A stretch of DNA of 64,000 nt from Peribacillus huizhouensis (lineage in GTDB: Bacteria; Bacillota; Bacilli; Bacillales; DSM-1321): assembly GCF_014138605.1 (NCBI RefSeq), contig NZ_JACJHX010000013.1:62001-126000 (forward strand). The letters run 5' to 3'. The notes beneath the pieces were generated by a model. It was not told the DNA's origin, did not search any database, and saw only the letters and a program-made list of their open reading frames with translations. Below, piece by piece: positions 44,976 to 53,230 of this stretch. A program made the translations under genes and the position numbers. The first letter of the stretch is position 1. The number at the start of each line of letters is the position of its first letter.

Positions 44976-45022
44976 AGAAAAAGCGTGTATTGATCAATCT
45001 TTTTTCAAAACACGCTTTTTCT
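44976..45022. terminator. terminator after tatA
   Basis: AGAAAAAGCGTG pairs with CACGCTTTTTCT across a 23-base loop that contains a T-run. Confidence 0.75.
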
Positions 45023-45460
45023 ATTTGATTTTATATCAAGGTTTTTTAAATTAAATTAATCAAACTTTATTCCAAAGTTACGCCCTAAAGCCGCCCTGGT
45101 CCGATTCCTTTCAGAATCAGACCAGGTGACAACATACTATTAGTTGGGTGTTATTGAAGAGAAAGTTATGTTTCGACTTTCGTTTAGGTCTTCCCTTAGC
45201 TATATATAAATGCTTTCTTTAGGAATATAAAATTAATGTAGCTTTGGAATAAGTTAAAAGGCACGTGGTGATGTGGATTTAAAATAAAGTTCGATCGTTT
45301 AAAACAAAGTTTAACCGTTTGTAAAAAAGTCTGATCAAAAGTTCTGAATGAAAGCAGAATTCTCCTTGTTCCGCAATCGGGCCATTTAACGGAATAAAGC
45401 AGGAGAATTCAAAAGAGCACCGAAATAGAAAAGATATAATTAAAAGGGAGTGTGACTGAT
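45023..45460. other. intergenic region with long hairpin
   Basis: No gene. It contains the hairpin of 45357-45410, whose centre carries the recurring motif CAATCGGGCCATTTAACGG, and AAAGGGAGTGTGACTGAT, the ribosome binding site of the DinB gene. Confidence 0.5.
45357..45410. repeat. hairpin with the recurring GGGCCATTT motif
   Basis: GAATTCTCCT and AGGAGAATTC are exact inverses; inside them TTCCG and CGGAA pair again. The loop holds CAATCGGGCCATTTAA, the motif present in the intergenic repeats of 47-63 kb. Confidence 0.6.
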
Positions 45461-45949
45461 ATGTCACATGCTAAAGATGTTTTGGTCGATCAGTTGTTAG
45501 CAAATGCAAACGACCCTAGCTTTTACGTTCCGTTTTCGGAATCAGTAGCAAACTTGTCAGAGGAAGAAGCGTTTTGGAAACCCAACGATGAAAGTAACAG
45601 TATCGCTGAAATTGTGCAACATCTACTTTACTGGAATGAGACATGGCAAAAGAGGTATGAAAAATCTCATGTGAATGCTGTTGCGCCAATAGGTGATAAT
45701 AATAAAAGCTTTATTGTTCCGGAAAATAAAAGATTTGCTGACTTAAAAGAGTGCCTCCTAGAGGTTCTGCTTCAGTGGCAAGATCTACTAACTGAAGAAA
45801 AGGTAGAAAGTGAAGTGAATGGTTTACCAGAGACTGCAAAGTGGTGGGGGTTACTGGGGAATATGTCCACGCATAACGCTTACCATATTGGACAAATTGT
45901 TTACATCCGAAAACAACTACAAAAAGGCTGGAAAACCAATATTAAATGA
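45461..45949 (+). CDS. DinB-family protein
   Basis: 162 residues of the DinB/YfiT four-helix-bundle fold. Three metal-ligand histidines can be seen: IVQHLLYWNE and the pair in STHNAYHIGQIVYI. ATG 45461 is used since AAAGGGAG stands ten bases before it. Family members are putative thiol-dependent transferases or metal hydrolases; the substrate is unknown. Isolated, next to an IS110 element. Confidence 0.8.
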   Translation: MSHAKDVLVDQLLANANDPSFYVPFSESVANLSEEEAFWKPNDESNSIAEIVQHLLYWNETWQKRYEKSHVNAVAPIGDNNKSFIVPENKRFADLKECLLEVLLQWQDLLTEEKVESEVNGLPETAKWWGLLGNMSTHNAYHIGQIVYIRKQLQKGWKTNIK

Positions 45950-45983
45950 GAAAGTAAGACAACTTACATTTCTCGTTCAACAA

Positions 45984-46057
45984 AACCAGCCAATAGTTGT
46001 CAATATTTTTCAATAAAAATATTAAAAATATCATGTTATACTAAATTTGTGCATACC
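45984..46057. repeat. dispersed repeat, copy 3
   Basis: From AACCAGCCAATAGTTGTCAA to GCATACC; matches 42690-42766. It lies just beyond the 3' end of the IS110 element. Confidence 0.5.
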
Positions 46058-46116
46058 AAATAACCGTCCAAATACTATATTTGGAAAGTTCTGGCCCACT
46101 TGGTTAAATTGTTAAA

Positions 46117-47352
46117 TTAAGCTAAGTCTAGGAAAGAAGTTTTGGTTTTTAAAAGTGCATAAATCCAATGTAAGAGTTTGTTTGCACAAGCTATCACAGC
46201 TACTCTAAAAGGTTTTCCTTCTTCCCGTTTTTTATCATAAAACGCTCGTAATCTCTTATTACGGGGAAGGATTTCATCCGTTGTTTTCTGTTTACGACAG
46301 TCACGAATAGCACATTTAACAGCCATATACAAAGCTTGACGTAGTCTGCTAGAGCCTCTTTTGGTAATTCGATTGTAAGTACCTTTGAATGTGCCAGATT
46401 CAAAGACACTTGGATCAAGACCGGCAAATGCGACTAGCTTCTTAGGGTGATTAAACCTTTCAATTTCCCCAATTTCAGAAATAATCGTGGCTGCGATTTT
46501 TTCACCGATACCGGGAATTGATCGGATAATCTTAGATTCTTCAATACTTTTTGCTAAAGCATCTATCTCATTTTCAAGCATGGATAGATGTTTTTTGTGT
46601 TCAAAGAGCATATTAATATACATATCTAAGCTTAGGGCAAGACTAGAGTATAAAGCCTTCTGAAATGGGTTTTGAGCCGCGGCAGTCATTAGCTTTTCAG
46701 CCTGTTTGTTTGCCCATTGTAGTGAACGAGTATTACAGAATTCTTTTATTTTAGTTGTTAATGTTTCAGCATCGCTTTTCAAGACATCTTCTGAAGTAGG
46801 AAATGCTTGTAATGTTTTTAAAGAAACGTCAGAATATAAATCTCCAAAAACTTTACTATATTCAGGAAAAACTTGATCCAAAACTGCCTGAAATTGTAGC
46901 TTGGTTTGTACAAACATTCCTGTAATATTATCGTGCTGTCTCGTAAGATGACGTAAGTTCACAAGTTGGATACCACGCTTTTTATAAGGCTCTAAATCCT
47001 CTTTATAATACAGCTCGCAGAGGTGATTGGCATCAATGATATCTGTTTTTACCTTTCGCAAACTAGAACTTTTTGCTTTATAGGAGATGAGTGGATTTAC
47101 AATAATGATTAAATAGCCTTTGTCCTCAAAATATTGAACAACCGGTGTATGATAATGACCCGTTGATTCCATTACAAGAGGGGGACGTTCTCCTGAAATA
47201 TATTCTATCTCTTTAATAAAATCTAATAAACTAGCTAACCCATCAAGATCATGTTTTACTTTGAAACTTTTCTTGTAGGGCTTCTTTCTTTCCAAGTATG
47301 CTTGAATTTGACTTTCACCTTTTGCAACATCCAGACCAACGACTGGATTCAT
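46117..47352 (-). CDS. IS110-family transposase (DEDD recombinase)
   Basis: 411 residues. The N-terminal RuvC-like DEDD domain shows VVGLDVAKGESQ (D8), LVMESTGHYH (E) and KTDIIDANHL (two D). A coiled middle region is followed by the C-terminal Transposase_20 domain: SIPGIGEKIAATIISEIGEI, LVAFAGLDPSVFESG and RITKRGSSRLRQALYMAV with the conserved serine. AGGAGGAATTTTA precedes the ATG. In IS110 the enzyme uses a bridge RNA encoded by the element's non-coding end to pair target and donor. Confidence 0.92.
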   Translation of the reverse strand: MNPVVGLDVAKGESQIQAYLERKKPYKKSFKVKHDLDGLASLLDFIKEIEYISGERPPLVMESTGHYHTPVVQYFEDKGYLIIIVNPLISYKAKSSSLRKVKTDIIDANHLCELYYKEDLEPYKKRGIQLVNLRHLTRQHDNITGMFVQTKLQFQAVLDQVFPEYSKVFGDLYSDVSLKTLQAFPTSEDVLKSDAETLTTKIKEFCNTRSLQWANKQAEKLMTAAAQNPFQKALYSSLALSLDMYINMLFEHKKHLSMLENEIDALAKSIEESKIIRSIPGIGEKIAATIISEIGEIERFNHPKKLVAFAGLDPSVFESGTFKGTYNRITKRGSSRLRQALYMAVKCAIRDCRKQKTTDEILPRNKRLRAFYDKKREEGKPFRVAVIACANKLLHWIYALLKTKTSFLDLA

Positions 47353-47560
47353 TAAAATTCCTCCTTCAAAAATATAATTGCCGGTAACCCCTAAATCCTC
47401 CTCATAGTGTCATAGCTTCGCTTGTTATACGAGATCATTGTCCCAACCAGCCTCAAACATGTTTCTACAAGTAGGGGGCGAACTGTTTTGCAGACGGGGT
47501 CTTAGCCCCACGGGCGCGAACGTTCTACCCCGGTTACCGTTATCATATATCGATATAAAA
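47353..47560 (-). ncRNA. candidate IS110 bridge RNA region
   Basis: The non-coding leader upstream of the transposase on the same strand, about 200 bases. It is GC-richer than its surroundings and structured: GGGGCTAAGACCCC forms a hairpin, and GTTCGCGCCC and AGTTCGCCCCC recur around it. In IS110-group elements this is where the bridge RNA is encoded. Loop positions were not assigned. Confidence 0.45.
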
Positions 47561-47582
47561 AATGGTCAACCAGAAATATTTT

Positions 47583-47602
47583 CTGGCTGACCTTATAATA
47601 CG
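47583..47602 (+). repeat. 20-bp inverted repeat, left copy
   Basis: CTGGCTGACCTTATAATACG; its exact reverse complement is at 51520-51539. The left copy is also the right arm of a hairpin, GGTCAACCAG / CTGGCTGACC, at 47563-47592. Confidence 0.7.
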
Positions 47603-47603
47603 A

Positions 47604-47668
47604 TCGGGCGCGATTCTTCAATAAAGAAGATCGCTTTTTTCCGTTATAGGGCCATATTGTTGAATAAC
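47604..47668. repeat. intergenic repeat, copy A (hairpin plus GGGCCA tail)
   Basis: CGATTCTTCAATAAAGAAGATCG-type hairpin, T-run, then CCGTTATAGGGCCATATTGT. The first 50 or so bases are almost identical to 49020-49072. Also acts as a plausible terminator. Confidence 0.7.
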
Positions 47669-47774
47669 GTTGAGAGAGATCATGTTAATATTAGGAATGG
47701 GTTGTGAAGAAAAAATAATTAAACTAAAGAGCAAGTTAGCCATGAAAATTATTTACAATGAAAAGGGTGTTGAA

Positions 47775-48962
47775 ATGAGGTTCCTTATTGAATTTAAAGA
47801 CTTCAAAAGTAAAGAATTAGAAAATGTATCCTTACGTTTATTGGATACTTTTTTAAATGAGCATTTGATAGGTAAATTTCATGGACACTCTTATGAGTGT
47901 ATACTTGTTAGATTTATCAATAATCGTCCAACTTCAAAAAAATTAAAGCTAAAAGTACTCTATAAAACAATAGCCGAGGTAGAGTTATCTGGGACTTTTA
48001 TGAATAATAACCAATTAAATATTGAAGTTTTTCAAAGTGGATTAGAAAAAATTGAGGAAGCAATCAAAAATGTGTATTCTATCGAAGCTAAAGAACCGCT
48101 GGATTATCATGTGGAAGAATTACTAGCAGACTTTAAGGAGTGTAAAAGTTTTGCGCCAATATCTTTTGAGGAACTAAATAAATACGCTAAGAATCAACAG
48201 AATATAAAATTCCAAAATCGTTCAAAAAGATCTGATTGCTTAATGTACAGCTATTCAATTAATCCACAGCCATTAACTAAAAAAATAGTAGGTATTAGAG
48301 TATATGACCAATTTGTTGATGGGACTTTAGTACCTTATAATTATATTTATTCAGAATTATTCAGTAATTTACTACGGAGAAGAGAAGTTAAGCTTCCGAA
48401 TTATGATGAAATATATATCAATATTGGCGAAACAATGGAACAGGCAAAGCAGGAACTTGCATTAGAAACTTGGCACAAGTACACATATGCGACATTAAAT
48501 TTATCTACATACTTGTCAAGCGATGAAGAGACTAAATCGAAAATGTTGTTAGAGTGTATTAGTAATGGATTAAGACTAATTGCTGATTTTGATCATTTAG
48601 AGAAAGAAAAAATTGAAAAAATAATTCAACATATAAAGGAAAATGGAGTAAATATAGAACTAATATATACTTCAAAACAAAACAATAATTTCCTAGCTGA
48701 AATTATTTACAAGGTCCCTCAATCCCACTTGTCAAAAGCAGAATATAAATTAAGATTGACAGATTTGAAAAATGGAAAATCTGGTGAAGCTCATATCGAC
48801 TTTATACATACATATTGGGCTCCTTATAGCTTTGGAAATATTTTAATAAAAAAAGAAGAAATATTAATAAAAGGGAGAGGGAGCTTGAGAGCAGAGATTT
48901 CACGTCAGCGTGATAAGTTGCCAGATGAGTATATATTTAAAATTGGAGATATAATCAAATAG
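47775..48962 (+). CDS. large orphan protein
   Basis: 395 residues from ATG 47775, which has AAAAGGGTGTTGAA before it; the longer frame from 47670 lacks a site. Soluble, lysine- and asparagine-rich, no signal. Segments such as LLDTFLNEHLIGKFHGHSYE, YDQFVDGTLVPYNYIYSELF and AEIIYKVPQSHLSKAEYKLR give no family I recognise. AT-richer than flanking genes. It lies between two nearly identical intergenic repeats (47604 and 49020), like a gene cassette. Confidence 0.75.
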   Translation: MRFLIEFKDFKSKELENVSLRLLDTFLNEHLIGKFHGHSYECILVRFINNRPTSKKLKLKVLYKTIAEVELSGTFMNNNQLNIEVFQSGLEKIEEAIKNVYSIEAKEPLDYHVEELLADFKECKSFAPISFEELNKYAKNQQNIKFQNRSKRSDCLMYSYSINPQPLTKKIVGIRVYDQFVDGTLVPYNYIYSELFSNLLRRREVKLPNYDEIYINIGETMEQAKQELALETWHKYTYATLNLSTYLSSDEETKSKMLLECISNGLRLIADFDHLEKEKIEKIIQHIKENGVNIELIYTSKQNNNFLAEIIYKVPQSHLSKAEYKLRLTDLKNGKSGEAHIDFIHTYWAPYSFGNILIKKEEILIKGRGSLRAEISRQRDKLPDEYIFKIGDIIK

Positions 48963-49019
48963 TCAGAAAATAAGGGTTTATACTAACAGCGCTTTAGTTA
49001 AATACCGATTTTCAACAAT

Positions 49020-49150
49020 CGGGCGCGATTCTTCAATATAGAAGATCGCTTTTTTCCGTTATAGGGCCAGATTGTGGAGGAACTCCTTTAAAGAAAATAG
49101 GATATGTATGTTAGAGCTTAGAAGAGATTGTGAAGCTTTGTACTTAAAGT
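49020..49150. repeat. intergenic repeat, copy B
   Basis: The first part equals copy A (hairpin, T-run, GGGCCAGATTGT). The second part, CTTTAAAGAAAATAGGATAT to TTTGTACTTAAAG, recurs almost unchanged at 49982-50053. Confidence 0.75.
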
Positions 49151-49233
49151 AACGTTGCAGGTTAATGAAAAAGGGTATCTACTACTATTTGTGGAATTGT
49201 TATTTAAGATAAGTAATGGTAAAGGAGGTAAAC

Positions 49234-49761
49234 ATGATGACAAAAAATAATACTCAAGTTTCCCTTAGAACAGGAAATTTAGATGATGCAGAATCCGTGA
49301 AAGAACTTCAAAGGGAAGTTCTTTCAGAAAGCGAGTTTATGATTTCTGTTATAGAAGAGTTTGAAGAGACAACTGAGCAACTAAGAAACTGGATCCAGAG
49401 AATTTTAGTGAATGAAAGAGAAACGTTAATTGTAGCGGAAACTGAAGGAAAAGTTGTTGGTTTAATTGTCTTTCGCTCAAAAAATACCAAAAGGCTTTCT
49501 CACACTGGTTCTTTTACGGCAATGGTCAATAAAGCGTATCGTGATAGGGGTATTGGTAAACTCCTGATTAAAGAACTTTTAAACTGGACGGAACAGAACC
49601 CATTAATAGAGAAAATAAGTTTAGGTGTTTTATCAACAAATCAGCGGGCTATCGGCTTGTACAAAAGTATGGGATTTGTTGAGGAAGGACGTAAAATTAA
49701 AGAAGTAAAGTTTAAAGAGGACTTATATGTAGATGACATTCTTATGTATAAATTGGTTTAA
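49234..49761 (+). CDS. GNAT-family N-acetyltransferase
   Basis: 175 residues. The acetyl-CoA-binding motif is clear: AMVNKAYRDRGIGKLLIKEL (R-x-x-G-I-G) with the preceding strand HTGSFTAMVN and the end LYKSMGFVEEGRKIKEVKF. ATG 49234 lies six bases after GGAGG. Flanked on both sides by copies of one long repeat (49020-49150 and 49922-50053), which makes it a discrete repeat-bounded unit. The acceptor substrate is unknown. Confidence 0.88.
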   Translation: MMTKNNTQVSLRTGNLDDAESVKELQREVLSESEFMISVIEEFEETTEQLRNWIQRILVNERETLIVAETEGKVVGLIVFRSKNTKRLSHTGSFTAMVNKAYRDRGIGKLLIKELLNWTEQNPLIEKISLGVLSTNQRAIGLYKSMGFVEEGRKIKEVKFKEDLYVDDILMYKLV

Positions 49762-49792
49762 CAAGACTTAGTAATTAAGATTTTCAACAATT

Positions 49793-49840
49793 AAGGATCG
49801 AAAAAACGCTAAACCTTGATATAACAAGGATCGTTTTATT
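49793..49840. terminator. terminator after the GNAT gene
   Basis: AACGCTAAACCTTG pairs with CAAGGATCGTT, followed by TTATTTC. Confidence 0.55.
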
Positions 49841-49921
49841 TCGTGTATCTTCATATTATATGGACACATAAAAGAACGTAATTTATTTGCATGTCTTGTG
49901 ATGAAGCATAGCAACATAGAT

Positions 49922-50053
49922 GATGCGATGCTTCAATAGAGAAGGGGCGCTTTTCTTATTCAACAAACGGGCCATTTAGTTGAATAAGACTTTAAAGAAA
50001 ATGGGATATGTATGTTAGAGTTTAGAAGCAGTTTGTGAAGTTTTGTACTTAAC
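49922..50053. repeat. intergenic repeat, copy C
   Basis: A hairpin-like GATGCTTCAATAGAGAAGG and GCGCTTTTCTT, then TTCAACAAACGGGCCATTTA and a 70-base tail nearly identical to that of copy B. Confidence 0.75.
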
Positions 50054-50456
50054 TGTTTGTGAAGGAATTGAGAATGTTTATTATTCGAAACAAAAACTTA
50101 TAACTCACCGTGAAGTAAACACAGGTCTTCAAGACTTAATTAAACCTACAAATGAATGGAAAAAGAGAATGGCTGATGGTGATGATATATTCACTTTAAA
50201 AAACATTGAAGCTACTAACAAGGTTCTTGACTCCTTCATTAATAATTTTAAAAAACTTGGAGTTAAGCCAAAAAAGGGAGAAATACTGGAAAATGTTAAA
50301 GAAGTCGTAATTCAATTAAATGAATTAAATGACAAATACAGTTACTTTATTGAGACGATGGAGAGAGAAGAACTATATGAATTTATTACTGAAGCTGACC
50401 GTATAGCTGGTTTAAAAGTCGAAGGAGACATAACCGAAGAATGGAGAGAGTGGTAA
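50043..50456 (+). CDS. orphan protein, 5' end inside a repeat
   Basis: 137 codons from TTG. The first ten codons lie in the end of repeat copy C, so the natural start may have been lost or be a later codon; no strong ribosome binding site is seen before the TTG. The rest is a helical soluble protein (LQDLIKPTNEWKKRMADGDD, VLDSFINNFKKLGVKPKKGE, EFITEADRIAGLKVEGDITE). Family unknown. Confidence 0.6.
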   Translation: MYLTVCEGIENVYYSKQKLITHREVNTGLQDLIKPTNEWKKRMADGDDIFTLKNIEATNKVLDSFINNFKKLGVKPKKGEILENVKEVVIQLNELNDKYSYFIETMEREELYEFITEADRIAGLKVEGDITEEWREW

Positions 50457-50500
50457 AAACTAAACGGGTACTTAAACCAACTTTCTCTTAATAAGGAAAA

Positions 50501-50608
50501 GTTTGTGAAATATTGTACTTACACTAACGGGGGGCTTTACTTGAAAATGAGTAAAGCCTATTTCTTATTGTAGTAACGGGCAGAATAGTTAAAGAATATA
50601 AAATAGAT
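50501..50608. repeat. intergenic repeat, copy D
   Basis: GTTTGTGAAATATTGTACTT, then ACTAACGGGGGGCTTTACTT, hairpin ACTTGAAAATGAGTAAAGCC region and TTGTAGTAACGGGC. Shares an uninterrupted stretch of more than 40 bases with copy E at 51864. Confidence 0.75.
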
Positions 50609-50674
50609 TTAGTCTGGTGTATGTCAAAAAAACTACACTCTATTTAGAATGTAGTTTTTCGAACGAGACTATTT

Positions 50675-51328
50675 TTACTTTACTTCACTGTTATAAAAAT
50701 CAAATAACTTTTCTATGGATGAACTTGACAAAAGAGGCACTGCTCTTTCAATTATTTTTCGATCCCAATCAAACCAACGCATTTCCATTAACATATTAAT
50801 TTCTGAATCGGTGAATCTTTTTTTTATTTCTTTTGGAGGATTTCCACCAACAATTGTGTATGGTGGAACATCTTTTGAGACGACAGAGCCTGCTGCAACG
50901 ATTGCACCTTCACCGATCGTAACACCTGGCATTATTATAGCGTTCATACCAATCCAAGCATCACTTTTTATGACTGTATCACCTTTTGGTTCATATGATT
51001 GTTCTAATTGCTCAACAAATGGATAAACCGTAACCCATTCAGAGTGGTGGTTATGGTTGCCTCCCATTAAAATAACTACTCCACTAGCAATACAAACATA
51101 ATTTCCAATAATAAGTTTATCTAGTTGCCAACCATATTGTTCAATAGGATTGAATAGTTCCCGAGATTGAATATCACCCCATAGATACCTTACACAACCA
51201 TCTTCAAAGTTTTGATCTCCATAATACCCTGAATAATAGGAATACTCACCTACTTCAATAAGTGGATTTGTCACTATATCTTTTAAATACTTTATTTCAG
51301 ACCAATGATTAAATAAATGTTGTTTCAT
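50675..51328 (-). CDS. CatB/Vat-type O-acetyltransferase
   Basis: 217 residues of the xenobiotic acetyltransferase branch of the left-handed beta-helix enzymes. Hexapeptide repeats run through LIIGNYVCIASGVVILMGGN and IKSDAWIGMNAIIMPGVTIG; the catalytic histidine lies in GGNHNHHSEW; the end VSKDVPPYTIVGGNPPKEIK is typical. Relatives inactivate chloramphenicol or streptogramins, but many of this subgroup have no proven drug substrate. Opposite strand to its neighbours and bracketed by repeat copies D and E. Confidence 0.85.
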   Translation of the reverse strand: MKQHLFNHWSEIKYLKDIVTNPLIEVGEYSYYSGYYGDQNFEDGCVRYLWGDIQSRELFNPIEQYGWQLDKLIIGNYVCIASGVVILMGGNHNHHSEWVTVYPFVEQLEQSYEPKGDTVIKSDAWIGMNAIIMPGVTIGEGAIVAAGSVVSKDVPPYTIVGGNPPKEIKKRFTDSEINMLMEMRWFDWDRKIIERAVPLLSSSSIEKLFDFYNSEVK

Positions 51329-51483
51329 AATTATACCTCGCTTCTAAGTATTATAGATTATACGATTTACTTAGAAGCTTAATCCCACAGCTACATTTTT
51401 AAACTTTTTCAAACGACGAATCATTATCTTCAGCCTTTCTTTTATAGTAACAAAAGCGTAACTCAATAAATCATGGTAGTCAA

Positions 51484-51521
51484 ATTGTGAAAATATTCAC
51501 TTCAACTAACGGGTGCTTTCG
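51484..51521. repeat. intergenic repeat, partial copy
   Basis: ATTGTGAAAATATTCACTTC then ACTAACGGGTGCTTTC, the head part of the repeats at 50501 and 51864, ending at the 20-bp inverted repeat. Confidence 0.55.
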
Positions 51522-51539
51522 TATTATAAGGTCAGCCAG
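51520..51539 (-). repeat. 20-bp inverted repeat, right copy
   Basis: CGTATTATAAGGTCAGCCAG, exact inverse of 47583-47602. Confidence 0.7.
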
Positions 51540-51545
51540 TAAACG

Positions 51546-51797
51546 GAACAGGAATACATCCACAGAAAAATTGTTGAAGAATTAGAGAATGGCATTGTGA
51601 ACAACGAAACAAAAATAGGTTTTTTAAATATAATCAATAAAATGATCGATAGAGACGGAATACAAGGAATCGTATTGGGTTGCACAGAACTTCCTATGAT
51701 CATTCAAAATGAGGATTTGAATATCCATCCATTAAATACAGCAGAAATTCACATTAATAAGATTGTCGATACTATTTTTACTGACAATACAAATTGA
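51546..51797 (+). pseudogene. aspartate/glutamate racemase, C-terminal fragment
   Basis: About 80 codons: YIHRKIVEELENGIVNNETK then GIQGIVLGCTELPMII with the second catalytic cysteine, and HPLNTAEIHINKIVDTIF. The first cysteine half is absent. It starts right at the 20-bp inverted repeat, so the gene was cut there. No start codon with a ribosome binding site. Confidence 0.75.
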
Positions 51798-51863
51798 CTT
51801 TATTGAACTATAGATAAACAAAGGATAATAGCTGCGGCACCTCCTTTTCTTATACCAAAGATA

Positions 51864-51972
51864 GTTTGTGAAGAATTGTACCTAAACTAAAGGGGAGCTT
51901 TACTTGAAAATGAGTAAAGCCTATTTCTTATTGTAGTAACGGGCTGTTTAGTTGAAGAACCAAAATATAATA
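51864..51972. repeat. intergenic repeat, copy E
   Basis: Near-copy of 50501-50608: the shared block runs from GCTTTACTTGAAAATGAGTA to TTGTAGTAACGGGC. Confidence 0.75.
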
Positions 51973-52020
51973 TAATGGGCATAAAAGGTTAGAGAATCTT
52001 AATTTAGGAGTATTAATTCA

Positions 52021-52368
52021 ATGAAAAAGGTTAAAGAATTAAAAACCTATGCAATAACTGATGATTTTAAATTCCAGGTTACTCAAGTTGTGATAAGTCA
52101 TAGTAAAGAAGTTGCTATTTACTGGTTAAGAGATATTGCAGGGTATTCCAATGAGGAAATGGAGAAATTTAGAGTACGAGACTTTCCTTTGGATGAAAAG
52201 GTAGTTGTTAGGGATTTTGGAGAAACATCTGCTAGAGAAATAATTGACGACGTAGTTCAAATTGAGACTGTTCGTGGTTTTCCAATCGTTGCATTTTGGA
52301 AAGAAGTTGAAAATGATTATTATGAAAATTGGCATTCCTATTTCGAGGCAGAAGAACCAACTGATTAG
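52021..52368 (+). CDS. orphan small protein
   Basis: 115 residues, acidic, soluble: KELKTYAITDDFKFQVTQVV and GYSNEEMEKFRVRDFPLDEK. TTTAGGAGTATTAATTCA gives a ribosome binding site. A possible promoter, TATAAT, lies 50-60 bases upstream (51970). It follows repeat copy E. Family not recognised. Confidence 0.7.
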   Translation: MKKVKELKTYAITDDFKFQVTQVVISHSKEVAIYWLRDIAGYSNEEMEKFRVRDFPLDEKVVVRDFGETSAREIIDDVVQIETVRGFPIVAFWKEVENDYYENWHSYFEAEEPTD

Positions 52369-52413
52369 TTTAATACTAGACTAACCGGGTTTGAGTGAAG
52401 GAGGAAATATACA

Positions 52414-52584
52414 ATGTCTCATCCATATAAGCAATTTGAAAATACTCCATTATGGAACATCATTAATAAGGCTATTGAAGACCTTGTTGACAACAATGAT
52501 ATTGAAGAAAAAACTCAGAGAGAATACATAGTGGGATATATAAGTAAATTGATTAATGATTCAAATACGGTAAGAGATTCATAA
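52414..52584 (+). CDS. small conserved-type protein
   Basis: 56 residues, MSHPYKQFENTPLWNIINKA then IEDLVDNNDIEEKTQREYIV and GYISKLIND. AAGGAGGAAATATACA is a strong ribosome binding site. I have seen similar short proteins (PLW...DLVENNDIE...T..EYIVGY) in many bacilli; their function is unknown. 45 bases after the preceding gene. Confidence 0.7.
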   Translation: MSHPYKQFENTPLWNIINKAIEDLVDNNDIEEKTQREYIVGYISKLINDSNTVRDS

Positions 52585-52653
52585 ATTATTATAAAATTAA
52601 CGGGTACGTTTCTGAAATCAGCAGTAACGATTTTTAAAGGAGTTGAAACTCTT

Positions 52654-52941
52654 ATGATTATTAAAATCGATTTTGGTGACGATTTTATTCAATACATTTC
52701 TTGTTCAACTAAAGTAGGTAGGAAAATGAACTGTATTCAGGAGGGCTTTCTAAATTGGATTTTTGATGAGGAAAAGAACACAGAATATTGGGCTTTAGAA
52801 AATGGAAAAAAAATTCACCCTAATTATGAGGCAAATGCAATGGTTGAATGGTTAAACAATGTAAGATTTAAGAGAGGGATTGCTAAAGCTAAATTAATCA
52901 CGAATCCTCAATTAAGAGTGAAAAAGTCATTATATTATTAG
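52654..52941 (+). CDS. small hypothetical protein
   Basis: 95 residues, soluble (IIKIDFGDDFIQYISCSTKV, ENGKKIHPNYEANAMVEWLN). TAAAGGAGTTGAAACTCTT precedes the ATG. Separated from the preceding small gene by TTAACGGGTACGTTTCTGAA, a short relative of the repeat heads. Family unknown. Confidence 0.65.
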   Translation: MIIKIDFGDDFIQYISCSTKVGRKMNCIQEGFLNWIFDEEKNTEYWALENGKKIHPNYEANAMVEWLNNVRFKRGIAKAKLITNPQLRVKKSLYY

Positions 52942-53141
52942 TTTGATTCTTTAAATGTTTAATGTATAACCCATAATAATGTGAAAAAATGAACTTAAAC
53001 TAACGGGGTGCTTTAGTGAAAGAAGAATTTGCATAAAACACTCCTTTTTTATGTAGCTACCAGGCTTCTTCAGAAGCCGAAAATGTTGATTCATCAACCA
53101 TGTATAAAATCATGTATAACCGATAAAAATGGCCCATTCGG

Positions 53142-53168
53142 AACCCCTTGACCACCAAGGGGTTTTAT
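53142..53168. terminator. terminator hairpin
   Basis: AACCCCTTG pairs exactly with CAAGGGGTT, loop ACCAC. Confidence 0.75.
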
Positions 53169-53192
53169 GTGTCGGAACTTCCGAAAAATGAC

Positions 53193-53230
53193 TTTATGTT
53201 AACTAGATTTGTATAGATCATTCATATGCC
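53193..53230. repeat. 38-bp direct repeat, left copy
   Basis: Begins ACTTTATGTTAACTAGATTT; 34 of 38 positions equal 55038-55075. The two copies enclose the MFS gene. Confidence 0.7.

Larger units (their letters stand above)
46090..47560 (-). mobile_element. IS110-family insertion sequence, apparently complete
   Basis: A full-length transposase gene (46117-47352) plus about 200 bases of non-coding sequence at its 5' side and a short 3' flank. IS110 elements lack clear terminal inverted repeats, so the limits given are approximate. The transposase is the only intact one in the window. Confidence 0.75.

Noticed and set aside
47604-52000. CRISPR array
   Set aside because: Repeats are long, few, separated by whole genes, and vary in length; no cas genes.
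47604-53013. Classical integron attC sites
   Set aside because: The repeats do not show the GTTRRRY/RYYYAAC core pair in the needed arrangement and there is no integrase gene in the window.
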